A stretch of 64,000 nt of DNA from Lachnospiraceae bacterium (GTDB lineage Bacteria; Bacillota; Clostridia; Lachnospirales; Lachnospiraceae), in NCBI GenBank assembly GCA_017550425.1, contig JAFZPG010000041.1, positions 1-64,000 on the forward strand, in the 5' to 3' direction. Shown here piece after piece: positions 1 to 8,900 of the stretch (its first letter is position 1; every line of letters starts with the position of its first letter). The notes beneath the pieces are model-generated. The model ran no database searches and had not been told where the DNA came from. It saw nothing but the letters and a program-made list of their open reading frames with translations. The translations under genes and the position numbers were made by a program.

Positions 1-147
1 CGCTCGCTGAGGTCGTTTTCATCGGAAAACGGCCGAAGTCGAGCAGGGCCCCCTGAGATCCGGCGCCGGTTCGAGCGACTAGGTGATCACAGCGCAGTGA
101 ACTTCCCGCCGATGCCCGCATGCCGCACAAATGTCTTGAAATCGAAT
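1..147. other. GC-rich non-coding segment with inverted repeats
   Basis: No convincing reading frame begins or ends here. The segment is markedly GC-rich and full of inverted repeats. Positions 11-20 pair with 25-34 (10 bp including one G-U, loop ATCG), 45-54 and 60-69 are near-palindromes, and 1-6 can pair with 72-77. It may be a structured RNA, a dispersed repeat or the edge of a neighbouring element. It is cut by the window edge, so I cannot assign it. Confidence 0.3.
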
Positions 148-179
148 CCCCGGGCGTGCACTCTTTGGCACACCCGGGG
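148..179 (-). terminator. Stem-loop just after tmcAL
   Basis: The 12-bp stem 148-159 / 168-179 contains one G-U pair only when read as minus-strand RNA; on the plus strand that position is a C-A mismatch. This fits a transcript coming from tmcAL, whose stop codon lies four bases before the stem. The run of T after the stem is poor, so it may slow or end transcription only partly, or protect the 3' end. Confidence 0.5.
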
Positions 180-183
180 GGGG

Positions 184-1518
184 TTATATGCGGATGACTC
201 CGTAGGTGAATTCGTTGATCTCTCCGCTGCTGTTTTGCAGCTGATAATAGAATTCGGATGTATAAAGGTCGGTCTTAAACATCGCGAGGCAGGCGCCGCG
301 TTCGGAGGGCTGGAAGCCTTCGGATGCGCTTTCGTAGTCTGCCACCTTCGTGATGATCGGCAAGGTCGCGCACTCTTTGATACGCGGCCTCAGAAGTTTC
401 GTATCTTCCTCCCGAAAGCCGAGCAGTCGCAGGTAATACACGGGATACGGCGGATGCTCCGTTCCGATGCCGGTCACCAAGCGAAACAGCAAGCGGGAAA
501 TGCGAGTGTACGTCAGGTTCTTCGCCTTCATGGAAAGAATAAAATCTGCAAACGTCCGACAATCGGCCGCTTCTGCGCTGCGGTTCACCAGATGTCTGAG
601 CAACGTAGGCTCGACACTGTTGTACGGAGCCTCATAACTCAAATTGCGATACCGGATATCCAGAAGCATCTTTTTATAATACGGGAGCAGTTCGTCCTCG
701 CAGACCGGACCGTATTGCCCTAAGGTATGATCCAGGATCTTAAAAGCAGATTCGGAGAAATATCCCTCCAGATCTTTTGCCTCCCCGCCATTCATGATCA
801 GTTCACGCAGATACGAACCGCTAGCGTAGGTCTCGTCGAAAGCAGACGCCTGGTTGTGTCCTGCTCCGACGCGTTTGATCGCGACAGGCTTCATCTTTGA
901 TTTCAGCGCGGCCAATGCTTTGCAGTACTGCAATCCCAGCGTTGCATTAGGGTTGCGTAACATGGAGCGAATGCTGTCCGCCTTTTCGCTGCCGTCCTTT
1001 GATTCGAAGTAATCATAGACCGCGCAGTCATAGGCCGCCGGGAAGGATTTTCCGCTCTCGAGATAAGCACGCAGTTTCGTCCTTACCTCCTGCGGTTCAT
1101 CCACCATCATCTGCGTCACTTCCTGCATGGCCTCGGTATCGATCACCTCACTGCCGAAGCAAAGATAATCGACGACGCCGAGCCCTTCCAACAGAGAAAC
1201 GGCGGCATGCGCGAAGCCTTCGGCACTCGCAGTCGCGTAGACCGCGGGGATCTCAAACACCATGTCGGCGTGAGAATCACCCGAAAGGCACATCTTCGTG
1301 CGGGTATATTTATCGACGATCGCAGGCGCGCCATATTGGGTAAAGTTGCCGCTCATCACGATGATGACATAACGGCAGCCCGTGATCTCGCGCACCTGGC
1401 GGATCAGGTATTCATGCCCGGTGTGATAGGGATTGAATTCCGCGACAATACCGGCCACACTGTCATGCGCGGCCGCCATCCGATCTTTTGCATAAGGGAT
1501 TTCGCGGATCTGTATCAT
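184..1518 (-). CDS. tmcAL: tRNA(Met) cytidine acetate ligase TmcAL
   Basis: A 444-residue protein of the TmcAL (YlbM) family. The family activates acetate with ATP and transfers it to N4 of the wobble cytidine of elongator tRNA-Met, so that CAU reads only AUG. The nucleotidyltransferase signature GIVAEFNPYHTGHEYLI lies at about residues 23-39, followed by VMSGNFTQYGAPAI. The N-terminus is about 20 residues longer than usual, but the upstream start is kept because AGAGGA lies seven bases before that ATG. It is the last gene of a run with the metallohydrolase, ACT and UPF0210 genes, 18 bp after UPF0210. The acetyl donor is free acetate in the Bacillus enzyme; that is family knowledge. Confidence 0.93.
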   Translation of the reverse strand: MIQIREIPYAKDRMAAAHDSVAGIVAEFNPYHTGHEYLIRQVREITGCRYVIIVMSGNFTQYGAPAIVDKYTRTKMCLSGDSHADMVFEIPAVYATASAEGFAHAAVSLLEGLGVVDYLCFGSEVIDTEAMQEVTQMMVDEPQEVRTKLRAYLESGKSFPAAYDCAVYDYFESKDGSEKADSIRSMLRNPNATLGLQYCKALAALKSKMKPVAIKRVGAGHNQASAFDETYASGSYLRELIMNGGEAKDLEGYFSESAFKILDHTLGQYGPVCEDELLPYYKKMLLDIRYRNLSYEAPYNSVEPTLLRHLVNRSAEAADCRTFADFILSMKAKNLTYTRISRLLFRLVTGIGTEHPPYPVYYLRLLGFREEDTKLLRPRIKECATLPIITKVADYESASEGFQPSERGACLAMFKTDLYTSEFYYQLQNSSGEINEFTYGVIRI

Positions 1519-1536
1519 ATTGGGTCCTCTTTTGTC

Positions 1537-2901
1537 TTAGTTTTTAAAACTGTGGATCGGCGCGGGGATACGTCCTTCGCGGGAAATGAACTTCTCGCAG
1601 GAGTACCGGTTCACAGGCATAACAGGCGCATAGCCTAAAAGTCCGCCGAACTCAACGGTGTCGCCGACGCCCTTTCCGACTACGGGGATAATGCGGACCG
1701 CCGTGGTCTTTTGGTTAACCATACCGATGGCCGCCTCATCCGCGATGATGCCGGAAATGGTCGACGCGGTGGTATCGCCGGGAATGGCGATCATATCCAG
1801 ACCCACGGAACATACGCAGGTCATCGCCTCGAGTTTTTCCAGGGTCAATGCGCCGCACTGCGCGGCCTCGATCATGCCGTGGTCCTCGCTGACCGGGATG
1901 AAAGCGCCGGATAGTCCGCCCACATAGGAAGAAGCCATAACGCCGCCTTTCTTCACCTGGTCGTTCAAAAGAGCCAGAGCCGCCGTGGTTCCGGGCGCTC
2001 CCACCTTCTCCAGGCCGATCTCTTCCAGGATCTCGGCTACACTGTCGCCGACCGCCGGAGTCGGAGCCAGAGACAGGTCGATGATGCCGAAGGGAATACC
2101 CAGTCTGCGGGACGCTTCCTGCGCAACGAGCTGGCCGACACGGGTGATCTTAAACGCGGTCTTCTTGATGGTCTCGCAAAGAACTTCAAAGTTTGCACCG
2201 CGGCACTGCGTCAGTGCCGCCTTCACTACGCCGGGACCGGAAACGCCGACATTGATGATGGCGTCTGCCTCGGTCACGCCGTGGAAGGCACCCGCCATGA
2301 ACGGGTTATCATCCGGAGCGTTGCAGAATACAACAAGCTTCGCACAGCCCAGAGAATCCTGCTCTTTCGTCAGCTCGGCGGTCTCTTTTACGATGGTTCC
2401 GAGCAAACGGATCGCGTCCATATTCATACCGGTCTTTGTCGAACCGACATTGACCGAACTGCAGACGTACTCCGTCTGCGCCAGGGCCTGCGGGATGGAA
2501 CGGATCAAAAGCTCATCCGACTTCGTCATGCCCTTGCTGCACAGAGCGGAATAACCGCCGATGAAATTCACGCCGACCGTAACCGCTGCGCGGTTCAGCG
2601 TCTTCGCGATCTCGACAAAATCTCCGGTCGTTTTGCAGACCGAAGAACCGATCAGTGCGATCGGAGTCACGGAGATACGCTTATTCACGATGGGAACACC
2701 GTACTCCTTACCGATCTCATTGCCCGTGGAAACGAGATCCTTCGCGATGCGCGTAATCTTCTCGTAGATGGCGTCGCAGGTCGACGTAACATCCGAGCGC
2801 ACGCAATCGAGCAGGTTGATGCCGATCGTAATGGTGCGGACATCGAGGCACTCATGCTCGATCATATTATTGGTTTCATTGACTTCAAATATATTGATCA
2901 T
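1537..2901 (-). CDS. UPF0210 / PFL-like family protein
   Basis: A 454-residue protein of the UPF0210 (DUF711) family, full length and close to the usual ~450 residues. It opens with [20 protein letters not shown] and is rich in Gly/Ala barrel-like segments such as [12 protein letters not shown]. Structural work on the family places it among the pyruvate-formate-lyase-like barrels, but no reaction is established. I see no glycyl-radical motif to support that chemistry. Start ATG follows AGGAGTGCCGT. It lies nine bases after the ACT-domain gene. That pairing is conserved across bacteria and suggests the ACT protein senses a ligand for this protein or binds it. Confidence 0.88.
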   Translation of the reverse strand: MINIFEVNETNNMIEHECLDVRTITIGINLLDCVRSDVTSTCDAIYEKITRIAKDLVSTGNEIGKEYGVPIVNKRISVTPIALIGSSVCKTTGDFVEIAKTLNRAAVTVGVNFIGGYSALCSKGMTKSDELLIRSIPQALAQTEYVCSSVNVGSTKTGMNMDAIRLLGTIVKETAELTKEQDSLGCAKLVVFCNAPDDNPFMAGAFHGVTEADAIINVGVSGPGVVKAALTQCRGANFEVLCETIKKTAFKITRVGQLVAQEASRRLGIPFGIIDLSLAPTPAVGDSVAEILEEIGLEKVGAPGTTAALALLNDQVKKGGVMASSYVGGLSGAFIPVSEDHGMIEAAQCGALTLEKLEAMTCVCSVGLDMIAIPGDTTASTISGIIADEAAIGMVNQKTTAVRIIPVVGKGVGDTVEFGGLLGYAPVMPVNRYSCEKFISREGRIPAPIHSFKN

Positions 2902-2910
2902 ACGGCACTC

Positions 2911-3189
2911 CTAGATTCTGTGCATTTTAGTAAAGATCTCTTCCAGCTGCATGTGGATCACGACACCGAGTTCGTTTCCGACTTCCTCGAGTTCATTGAC
3001 CATCGTGCTGATCTTTTTCTCAGACGCGGAAATATCCACGATCATCATCATGTTGAAATATCCGTCGACGATGGTTTGGGAAATGTCCAGGATGTTGACG
3101 GTGTTCTCCGCCAGATAACTGCACACGCGGGCAATAATGCCAACCGTATCCTTACCGACTACCGTGATTATCGCTTTTTTCATGCTCAT
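2911..3189 (-). CDS. ACT domain protein (UPF0237 family)
   Basis: A 92-residue stand-alone ACT domain. It begins MKKAIITVVGKDTVGIIARV and contains the second strand motif NILDISQTIVDGYF, both typical of amino-acid-binding or regulatory ACT folds. It always travels with UPF0210, here immediately downstream. Two starts are possible. The ATG at 3183 sits at better spacing from GAGAGAGG than the one at 3189 and matches the family N-terminus. Ligand unknown. It probably acts as a cytoplasmic homodimer. Confidence 0.9.
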   Translation of the reverse strand: MSMKKAIITVVGKDTVGIIARVCSYLAENTVNILDISQTIVDGYFNMMMIVDISASEKKISTMVNELEEVGNELGVVIHMQLEEIFTKMHRI

Positions 3190-3214
3190 ACCTCTCTCTT
3201 CATCCGGGATCCGC

Positions 3215-4015
3215 TTACAGGATCTCGATCGTTTCTGTCATCTCATCGCGTTTCGCGACCAGAAGATATATTTGTTCGATCCATGACGGATCGATGCCTT
3301 CATTCAGTTCCGCACGCACTGTGTCGAGCGCCAGCTGCGGAATGTTGTTTTCCTGGCTTAAATGTCCCAGCAAAACATATTTAAGGCGCGGATTTGCGAT
3401 CTCGCACAGCAGCTGACCGCAACGTTCATTGGCCAGATGTCCGTAATCACTCATCACGCGACGCTTCAGCTGGTAGGGATAAGGTCCGACCTGAAGCATG
3501 TTCAGATCATGGTTGCTCTCGATGAGCAACGCATCCAGGCCCAGCAGATTGCGCACCGTATATCCTGTGTAGTTTCCCAGGTCGGTGCAGACCGCGACTG
3601 CGCGGTCCCCGCATTCGATGCGGTAAGCGACCGGACAGGCAGCGTCATGCAGATTGTTGAACGCCAAGACCGAAAGATCCCCGATCGTAAGCCATTCATC
3701 CGTTCGGATCGGATGGTAGAGCTCGGGATCGATCTCTCCTTTTTTATCCATGCGACGGATCTCGTCGAGTGTCTCCGGCGGCGCGTAGATCGGTACGTGA
3801 AAACGCTTCTCGAAAATAAACAGTCCGCTGGTGTGATCGGAATGCTCATGGGTGATCAAAAGTCCTGCCAGTGTTTCGGGAGAGACTCCGAGCGCTTCGA
3901 TGCTTTCTTTGATGCGCTTACAGGAGATGCCGGCATCCACCAGGATGCTCGTCCCTGCTCCGCTGATCAGCGTGCAGTTGCCGCTGCTTCCGCTGGCGAT
4001 ACTTGTCAGTTTCAT
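3215..4015 (-). CDS. YycJ/WalJ-like MBL-fold metallohydrolase
   Basis: A 266-residue soluble metallo-beta-lactamase fold protein. It begins MKLTSIASGSSGNCTLI, typical of the YycJ (WalJ) group, and carries the metal motif THEHSDH near residue 55. Family members are thought to be exonucleases or phosphodiesterases; in Bacillus the homologue is the last gene of the walRK operon. Here it is away from any two-component system and starts its own unit: a good promoter lies upstream, and ACT, UPF0210 and tmcAL follow. Its 5' leader contains a 7-bp hairpin with a GGAT loop at 4037-4054. The substrate cannot be told from the sequence. Confidence 0.88.
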   Translation of the reverse strand: MKLTSIASGSSGNCTLISGAGTSILVDAGISCKRIKESIEALGVSPETLAGLLITHEHSDHTSGLFIFEKRFHVPIYAPPETLDEIRRMDKKGEIDPELYHPIRTDEWLTIGDLSVLAFNNLHDAACPVAYRIECGDRAVAVCTDLGNYTGYTVRNLLGLDALLIESNHDLNMLQVGPYPYQLKRRVMSDYGHLANERCGQLLCEIANPRLKYVLLGHLSQENNIPQLALDTVRAELNEGIDPSWIEQIYLLVAKRDEMTETIEIL

Positions 4016-4080
4016 AGTTGCAGATTCCTTGTCTATGGTCTGCGGATGCAGACCTGTTATTGGTTTGAATGTACCATGCC

Positions 4081-4109
4081 ATTATAGTAGCATTCGGGGT
4101 AAACTTCAA
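4081..4109 (-). promoter_or_regulatory. Sigma-A-type promoter for the MBL-ACT-UPF0210-tmcAL unit
   Basis: On the minus strand TTGAAG (4104-4109) and TATAAT (4081-4086) are separated by 17 bases. The -35 box overlaps the coaE stop codon, so the downstream four genes can be expressed apart from polA-coaE. Confidence 0.7.
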
Positions 4110-4738
4110 CCCCTAAGCTCCGCGATCAAAGCGCGAATACGATCCGCAGTCACACGGAAACCGTATCCGGTGGGAATGACATCCGTCGCCGCCGCGAAGA
4201 ATTCACCCGTGCTGCGCTGCTTATCGATGATGGCGCGGCACTTCTCCTCGCTGTAACCGCGGGATTCCACCAAACGGGCAATGCGGACACTCTCCGGCGC
4301 GAATACGTACCACATGCGGTCGCATAGTTCGGGGATATCGGTATCCAGAAGCAGGGCCGCCTCGATCACCAGAAACTCGGGCGCATCATCGTTATCTTCC
4401 GTAGCATAACGGAACGCCGCGATCTCCTTTTTGATCTGGTCGATCACGATGGGATGCACGATCTTATTGATCGTTTCTGTCGACCCGCCGTTTTCGAAAA
4501 CACGCTCCGCCAGGATCTTCCGGTCAATGTATCCGTCATCCTTCCGTACGATGTCCCGGCCGAAGGCTTCGATCAATGCATGGTAAGTAAGCCCGCCGGG
4601 CAACATCAGTTGATTTGCCATGTCATCCGCGATCAGGAGTTTCGCATTCACCTCTTCGGCGATCGTATTGCAGACGGCCGTTTTTCCGGAACCGACGCCG
4701 CCGGTCACACCGATGACGATCTTCTTATTTTGCATCAT
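4106..4738 (-). CDS. coaE: Dephospho-CoA kinase
   Basis: Catalyses the last step of coenzyme A synthesis, ATP-dependent phosphorylation of the 3'-hydroxyl of dephospho-CoA. The Walker A motif GVTGGVGSGKTAV lies near the N-terminus. The CoaE-typical ADDMANQLMLPGG (substrate Asp-Asp) and the lid sequence SRGYSEEKCRAIIDKQRS are present. Length about 210 residues is normal. I chose the ATG at 4738 because GGGGGAG lies seven bases upstream; an in-frame TTG at 4759 is possible. The start lies inside the last codons of polA (14-base overlap), so the two are translationally coupled, a common Firmicutes arrangement. Confidence 0.95.
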   Translation of the reverse strand: MMQNKKIVIGVTGGVGSGKTAVCNTIAEEVNAKLLIADDMANQLMLPGGLTYHALIEAFGRDIVRKDDGYIDRKILAERVFENGGSTETINKIVHPIVIDQIKKEIAAFRYATEDNDDAPEFLVIEAALLLDTDIPELCDRMWYVFAPESVRIARLVESRGYSEEKCRAIIDKQRSTGEFFAAATDVIPTGYGFRVTADRIRALIAELRG

Positions 4739-7433
4739 TCCAATTCTCCCCCGTCGCAACAGAAACTTCCAGATCCACCGAAAGTTTCATTGCGTTCTTC
4801 ATGCAGGAAACCAGCAGTTCTTTTACTTCCTCGACTTCCTCCTGTTTTGCTTCGATCAGGAGTTCGTCGTGTACCTGCAGCACGATGCGGGAAGTCAGCT
4901 TTCGGCGCGACAGTTCTGCATTGACCGCATTCATCGCGATCTTTATGATATCTGCCGCCGTGCCTTGGATGGGCGCGTTCATGGCTACCCGCTTACCGAA
5001 TTCACGCGTCATGTACTGGGACGCTTTCAACTCCGGAATGGGACGGATCCGTCCGAGCAACGTCGTCGAATAACCGAGGCGCTCCGCGTCCTTAACGAGG
5101 CGGTCCAGAAGCTCTTTCACCTTCGGATAGGTGGCAAAATAGCGTTCGATGTACTGTTCCGCCTCTTTCCTCGTGATGGACAGGTCTTCACTCAGTCCGA
5201 ACGCGCTGATACCGTAAACGATACCAAAGTTCACCGCCTTCGCGTTTCGGCGCATCTGGGGCGTAACTTCCGAAAGCGGCACGTGGAAGACCGAGGCGGC
5301 CGTGATCGCGTGGATATCCTTATCCTGATGATAGGCGGCGATCAGGTTTTCATCTTCCGACATATGCGCCAGGATACGGAGTTCGATCTGCGAATAGTCC
5401 GCATCCACGAAGATGTAGCCGGGCGCGGGAACGAACAGTTTGCGGATCTGCTTTCCGAGTTCGTTTCGCACCGGAATGTTCTGCAGGTTCGGATCCGCGC
5501 TACTGATGCGGCCGGTCGCGGTCACGGTCTGGTTAAACGTTCCGTGGATCCTGCCGTCCTCCCGTACATATCCGGGCAATGCATCGGCGTAGGTCGATTT
5601 CAGTTTCGTCAGCTGGCGGTACTTCAGGATCATCCTTACGATCTCGTAGTCCGGCGCCAGTTTATCGAGTACATCTGCCGCAGTGGAATAGCCGCTCTTC
5701 GTCTTCTTTCCGCCCGGCAGTTTCAAAGTTCCAAATAAGAATTCGCCCAGCTGTTTCGGAGAGTTCAGGTTCACACCCTTCGCTTCCTCACCGCCCAGGC
5801 GGACGATATCTTCTTCCAGTTTTCGGATGCTCTCGCCGAGTACGACGGAATACTCACGCAGCGCCGCCGCATCCACGCAGATACCATAACGCTCCATGCG
5901 GAACAGGCCGTAGACCAGAGGCAGTTCCACCTCGTCGTACAGCGTACGCTCGCCACGTTCTTCCATCATCTGCTCCATTTTCTTACCAAGGCGCAGACAC
6001 AGGCTCGCTTCCGACGCATAACACGGTCCCAGTTTCTCCTCCATCACGAGATAAACATCCTGGACCTTACTCTTGCCGAGAATCTCGGCGGGTGTCTGAT
6101 GCGTTTCGTTCAAATATGAGGCCGCACAGGAAAATGCATCCTCAGCCGGCGACAACGGACTCAGCAAATATGCCATCACGGAAACATCCTTGGATCGCAT
6201 CTTCAAGGGAGCCAAAAACTCCTCAACACTCTTCTGTGTCGTGTCCGCCAGCAGGTGAAGAGCCTTCTTCAGGTCGTATACATAGACCTTCGTGCTTTCA
6301 AACACCTTGCGCACGGGCTCCTGTAGCAGCATCGCCTCGAACGGATTCGAGATCGACAGATAGTAAGAATCCGTTCCGAAAGCAACACCGACGCCGAACC
6401 ACTGGCGGTCCTGCGGGTCGCTGCTGACACAGAATGACATTCCGACATCGCTCTGTTTTTCCGCCTGCGACAGGATCGCAGACGCCTCCTCAACGGAGGA
6501 AACAAACGTATAGCTTATCTTCACTTCGTCCGCCTTCACTTCTTTTGCGGACGCCTGCAAAGCCTTGCCGCCTTCGGCAAAACGGCTGAACAGGGATTTG
6601 AAATTGTGCCGTTTGATCAGCTCGTAAGCCTGCGGCGTATATAGATCGTCGATGATCGCGTCATCGGCGTTGAATTCCAGTTCGGCATTGACATTGATCG
6701 TGGCGAGGATCTTCGACAGATGCGCCAGTTCACGGTTCTGCTCAAAGGATTCGCGCACGCTCTTTTTGGTGATCTCGTCCATATGGGCTTCCGCATTCTC
6801 CACGGTGTGATATTTGACGATCAGTTCGGTCGCTGTCTTCGGACCGACGCCCGGCAGGCCGGGAATGTTATCGGAGGCATCGCCCTGAAGCGCCTTCAGG
6901 TCAATAAATTCCGTCGGCGTCACGCCGTATTCAGTCAGAACATCCTTCGCATAATAGTTGAATATCTCGGTCTTGCCCTTATGCGTCTTCGGAATGCGGA
7001 CCAGGACGGTATCGGTCGCGAGCTGCAACAGATCCCGGTCTCCGGACACGATCACGACCTGCATCTGATCACACAGTCTGCGGGACAGGGTTCCGATGAT
7101 GTCGTCGGCCTCCAGACCGGCCTTGGAAACGCAGGGCACGTTCATGGCTTGAAGCACTTCCTTAAGCATGGGGACCTGCATGGTCAGTTCCTGCGGCATG
7201 GGCTTACGCGTGCCTTTATACTCTTTATAGATCTCGTGGCGGAAGGTCGGCGCCTTAACATCAAAAGCGACCGCCAGATGGGTCGGCTGTTCCTCATCGA
7301 GCAGTTTAAAAAGGATATTCAAAAAGCCGTAGACGCCGTTCGTCGGCTCGCCCTGTGCATTCGTGAGCATCGGCAGCCCGTAAAACGCGCGGTTGATGAT
7401 GCTGTATCCGTCGATCAAAAGGATCTTATCCAA
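4725..7433 (-). CDS. polA: DNA polymerase I, proofreading domain apparently inactive
   Basis: A 902-residue family A polymerase for Okazaki fragment processing and repair. Residues 1-290 are the 5'-3' exonuclease (LLIDGYSIINRAFYGLP, GLEADDIIGTL, GDRDLLQLA). About 300-480 is the 3'-5' exonuclease fold. About 490-902 is the polymerase, with motif A DADYSQIELR near 676, motif B KAVNFGIVYG near 733 and motif C VHDELLIE near 852. In the middle domain the place of the catalytic Asp-x-Glu reads VGMSFCVSS, so proofreading is probably lost, as in Bacillus Pol I. The start is TTG, seven bases after GAGGGA. It is followed by coaE, with overlap. Confidence 0.96.
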   Translation of the reverse strand: MDKILLIDGYSIINRAFYGLPMLTNAQGEPTNGVYGFLNILFKLLDEEQPTHLAVAFDVKAPTFRHEIYKEYKGTRKPMPQELTMQVPMLKEVLQAMNVPCVSKAGLEADDIIGTLSRRLCDQMQVVIVSGDRDLLQLATDTVLVRIPKTHKGKTEIFNYYAKDVLTEYGVTPTEFIDLKALQGDASDNIPGLPGVGPKTATELIVKYHTVENAEAHMDEITKKSVRESFEQNRELAHLSKILATINVNAELEFNADDAIIDDLYTPQAYELIKRHNFKSLFSRFAEGGKALQASAKEVKADEVKISYTFVSSVEEASAILSQAEKQSDVGMSFCVSSDPQDRQWFGVGVAFGTDSYYLSISNPFEAMLLQEPVRKVFESTKVYVYDLKKALHLLADTTQKSVEEFLAPLKMRSKDVSVMAYLLSPLSPAEDAFSCAASYLNETHQTPAEILGKSKVQDVYLVMEEKLGPCYASEASLCLRLGKKMEQMMEERGERTLYDEVELPLVYGLFRMERYGICVDAAALREYSVVLGESIRKLEEDIVRLGGEEAKGVNLNSPKQLGEFLFGTLKLPGGKKTKSGYSTAADVLDKLAPDYEIVRMILKYRQLTKLKSTYADALPGYVREDGRIHGTFNQTVTATGRISSADPNLQNIPVRNELGKQIRKLFVPAPGYIFVDADYSQIELRILAHMSEDENLIAAYHQDKDIHAITAASVFHVPLSEVTPQMRRNAKAVNFGIVYGISAFGLSEDLSITRKEAEQYIERYFATYPKVKELLDRLVKDAERLGYSTTLLGRIRPIPELKASQYMTREFGKRVAMNAPIQGTAADIIKIAMNAVNAELSRRKLTSRIVLQVHDELLIEAKQEEVEEVKELLVSCMKNAMKLSVDLEVSVATGENWNDAK

Positions 7434-7460
7434 AGCGGTTCCCTCACTTGTAGTCGTTCA

Positions 7461-7775
7461 TCATAGCAAGATCACCATCAGCGCGGTCAGAATGATCAGA
7501 ATGAAAAGAAGGATGGTCTGCAACACGCTGTGGCCGCGTTTGATGTGGCTCAGCTCGGTTTGGATCTTATTATGCAGCATCCCCGAGAAATTGAAATCCG
7601 CCTTCTCTTTCGAATCCAGTCCCTTCAGACCGCGCGTGACGATGAATTTGATGTCCAGTTCCTCGTAGCAAGACGGGCAGGACTGAACATGCAAAAGGAA
7701 CTGCTCCTTTTGGGCGCCGCGCAGCTTATCTTCATTGTACAGGTCAATTAATGATAATGCTTCCTTGCACTCCAT
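7461..7775 (-). CDS. Small zinc-finger membrane protein, anti-sigma-like
   Basis: A 104-residue protein with a putative zinc-binding region (Cys3, then HVQSCPSC at about residues 29-36) as in the zf-HC2 / ZAS domain of anti-sigma factors. A single C-terminal membrane segment follows (LQTILLFILIILTALMVILL). The topology puts the zinc finger in the cytoplasm. Classic anti-sigma factors sit beside their sigma factor, but no sigma gene is adjacent: galM is upstream and polA downstream. It may have lost that role or act on a distant partner. The fold assignment is from motif and layout only. Confidence 0.65.
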   Translation of the reverse strand: MECKEALSLIDLYNEDKLRGAQKEQFLLHVQSCPSCYEELDIKFIVTRGLKGLDSKEKADFNFSGMLHNKIQTELSHIKRGHSVLQTILLFILIILTALMVILL

Positions 7776-7796
7776 AAGAACAGTCCTTTCTCTTGA

Positions 7797-8864
7797 TTAT
7801 TCTTCTACTGAAAACTTGTAGATCGTTGTCGATGTATATGCATTGCCCTTACGGATCACGGGGGAAACGAAGTTCTCATGGTTCACCGCATCCGGGAAAT
7901 ACTGGGTCTCAAAGCAGGCGCCTGCACGTTTTACATAAACTTTTCCGCTCTTACCGGTCACATTGTTTACGCCCACATAGTTTCCGGTGTAGAACTGCAT
8001 GCCGGGAAGGTCGGTATAGACTTCCATCTTACGGCCGCTCACCGGATCAAACATATAGGCTACCTTGTGGATGCCGCCCGGGTTCTTCAGCGCGTAATTG
8101 TGGTCATAGCCGCCGGCATCATTCAGCATGTAATAGTCCTGGGCAATGTCGCGGCCGATGGTCTTCGGCGTGGTGAAATCCATGGGTGTTCCTGCAACCT
8201 TTACCAGATTTCCGTTCGGGATGGATTTGTCGTCGGTCTCGGTCACATAGTCGGAATCGATCCAAACGACCTGGTTCAAAACATCGCCGCTGTCATGGCC
8301 GGCCAGGTTGAAGTAGCTGTGGTTCGTCAGGTTGATGATGGTATCCTGATCCGGAACCGCGAAATATCCGATCATAACGGAGCCGTCTTCCTTCAGCGTA
8401 TAGGTGAGGGAAATATCGACATTTCCGGGATAGCCCTGATCCAGATCCGGGCTGCGCAACGTCATGGTCACGGAAGCGCTTTCGTTATCTACCTTTGTCT
8501 CCGTCACCTTCCATACACGGTTCTGATAACCGTTGGAACCGCTGTGCAGATTGTTGATCTCGTTATCGTTTTTCTCGATCTCGTAGGTCTTGCCGTTGAT
8601 GGTGAACTTCGCGCCACCGATGCGGTTTGCATGACGTCCTACGGTCGCTCCCAGGTAGCAGGAATTCTCGTAATAATCCTCCAGGGTCTTCAGACCCAGA
8701 ACGACATCTGCGCATTTGCCGGAACGGTCCGGAACCTTCAGGCTCACGAGCAGAGCGCCGTAATTGCTTACGGTCAATGCAATGCCTTTCTTATTTGTCA
8801 TCACATAGTTGCGGATCTCTTCCCCTTCGGGAGTCGTTCCAAATACAGAATTTACAAGTATCAT
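7797..8864 (-). CDS. galM: Aldose 1-epimerase (galactose mutarotase)
   Basis: About 355 residues, the usual length. It interconverts alpha and beta anomers of galactose or glucose so that GalK can use the alpha form. Family landmarks are GRHANRIGGAKF, NNLHSGSNGYQNRVW with a catalytic His, and LTNHSYFNLAG with the second His; a C-terminal ACFETQYFPDAVNHENF carries the substrate-contact region. The second ATG of MIMIL (8864) is preferred because AAGGAG is then seven bases upstream. It is last in an SGNH-GH36-galM run, which points to galactose freed from alpha-galactosides. Confidence 0.94.
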   Translation of the reverse strand: MILVNSVFGTTPEGEEIRNYVMTNKKGIALTVSNYGALLVSLKVPDRSGKCADVVLGLKTLEDYYENSCYLGATVGRHANRIGGAKFTINGKTYEIEKNDNEINNLHSGSNGYQNRVWKVTETKVDNESASVTMTLRSPDLDQGYPGNVDISLTYTLKEDGSVMIGYFAVPDQDTIINLTNHSYFNLAGHDSGDVLNQVVWIDSDYVTETDDKSIPNGNLVKVAGTPMDFTTPKTIGRDIAQDYYMLNDAGGYDHNYALKNPGGIHKVAYMFDPVSGRKMEVYTDLPGMQFYTGNYVGVNNVTGKSGKVYVKRAGACFETQYFPDAVNHENFVSPVIRKGNAYTSTTIYKFSVEE

Positions 8865-8900
8865 GATCATTCTCCTTATATTCTATTCCGCCGCAGCGGT

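Noticed and set aside
60..100. GGTTCGAGC resembling a tRNA T loop
   Set aside because: No matching acceptor, anticodon or D arms fold around it.
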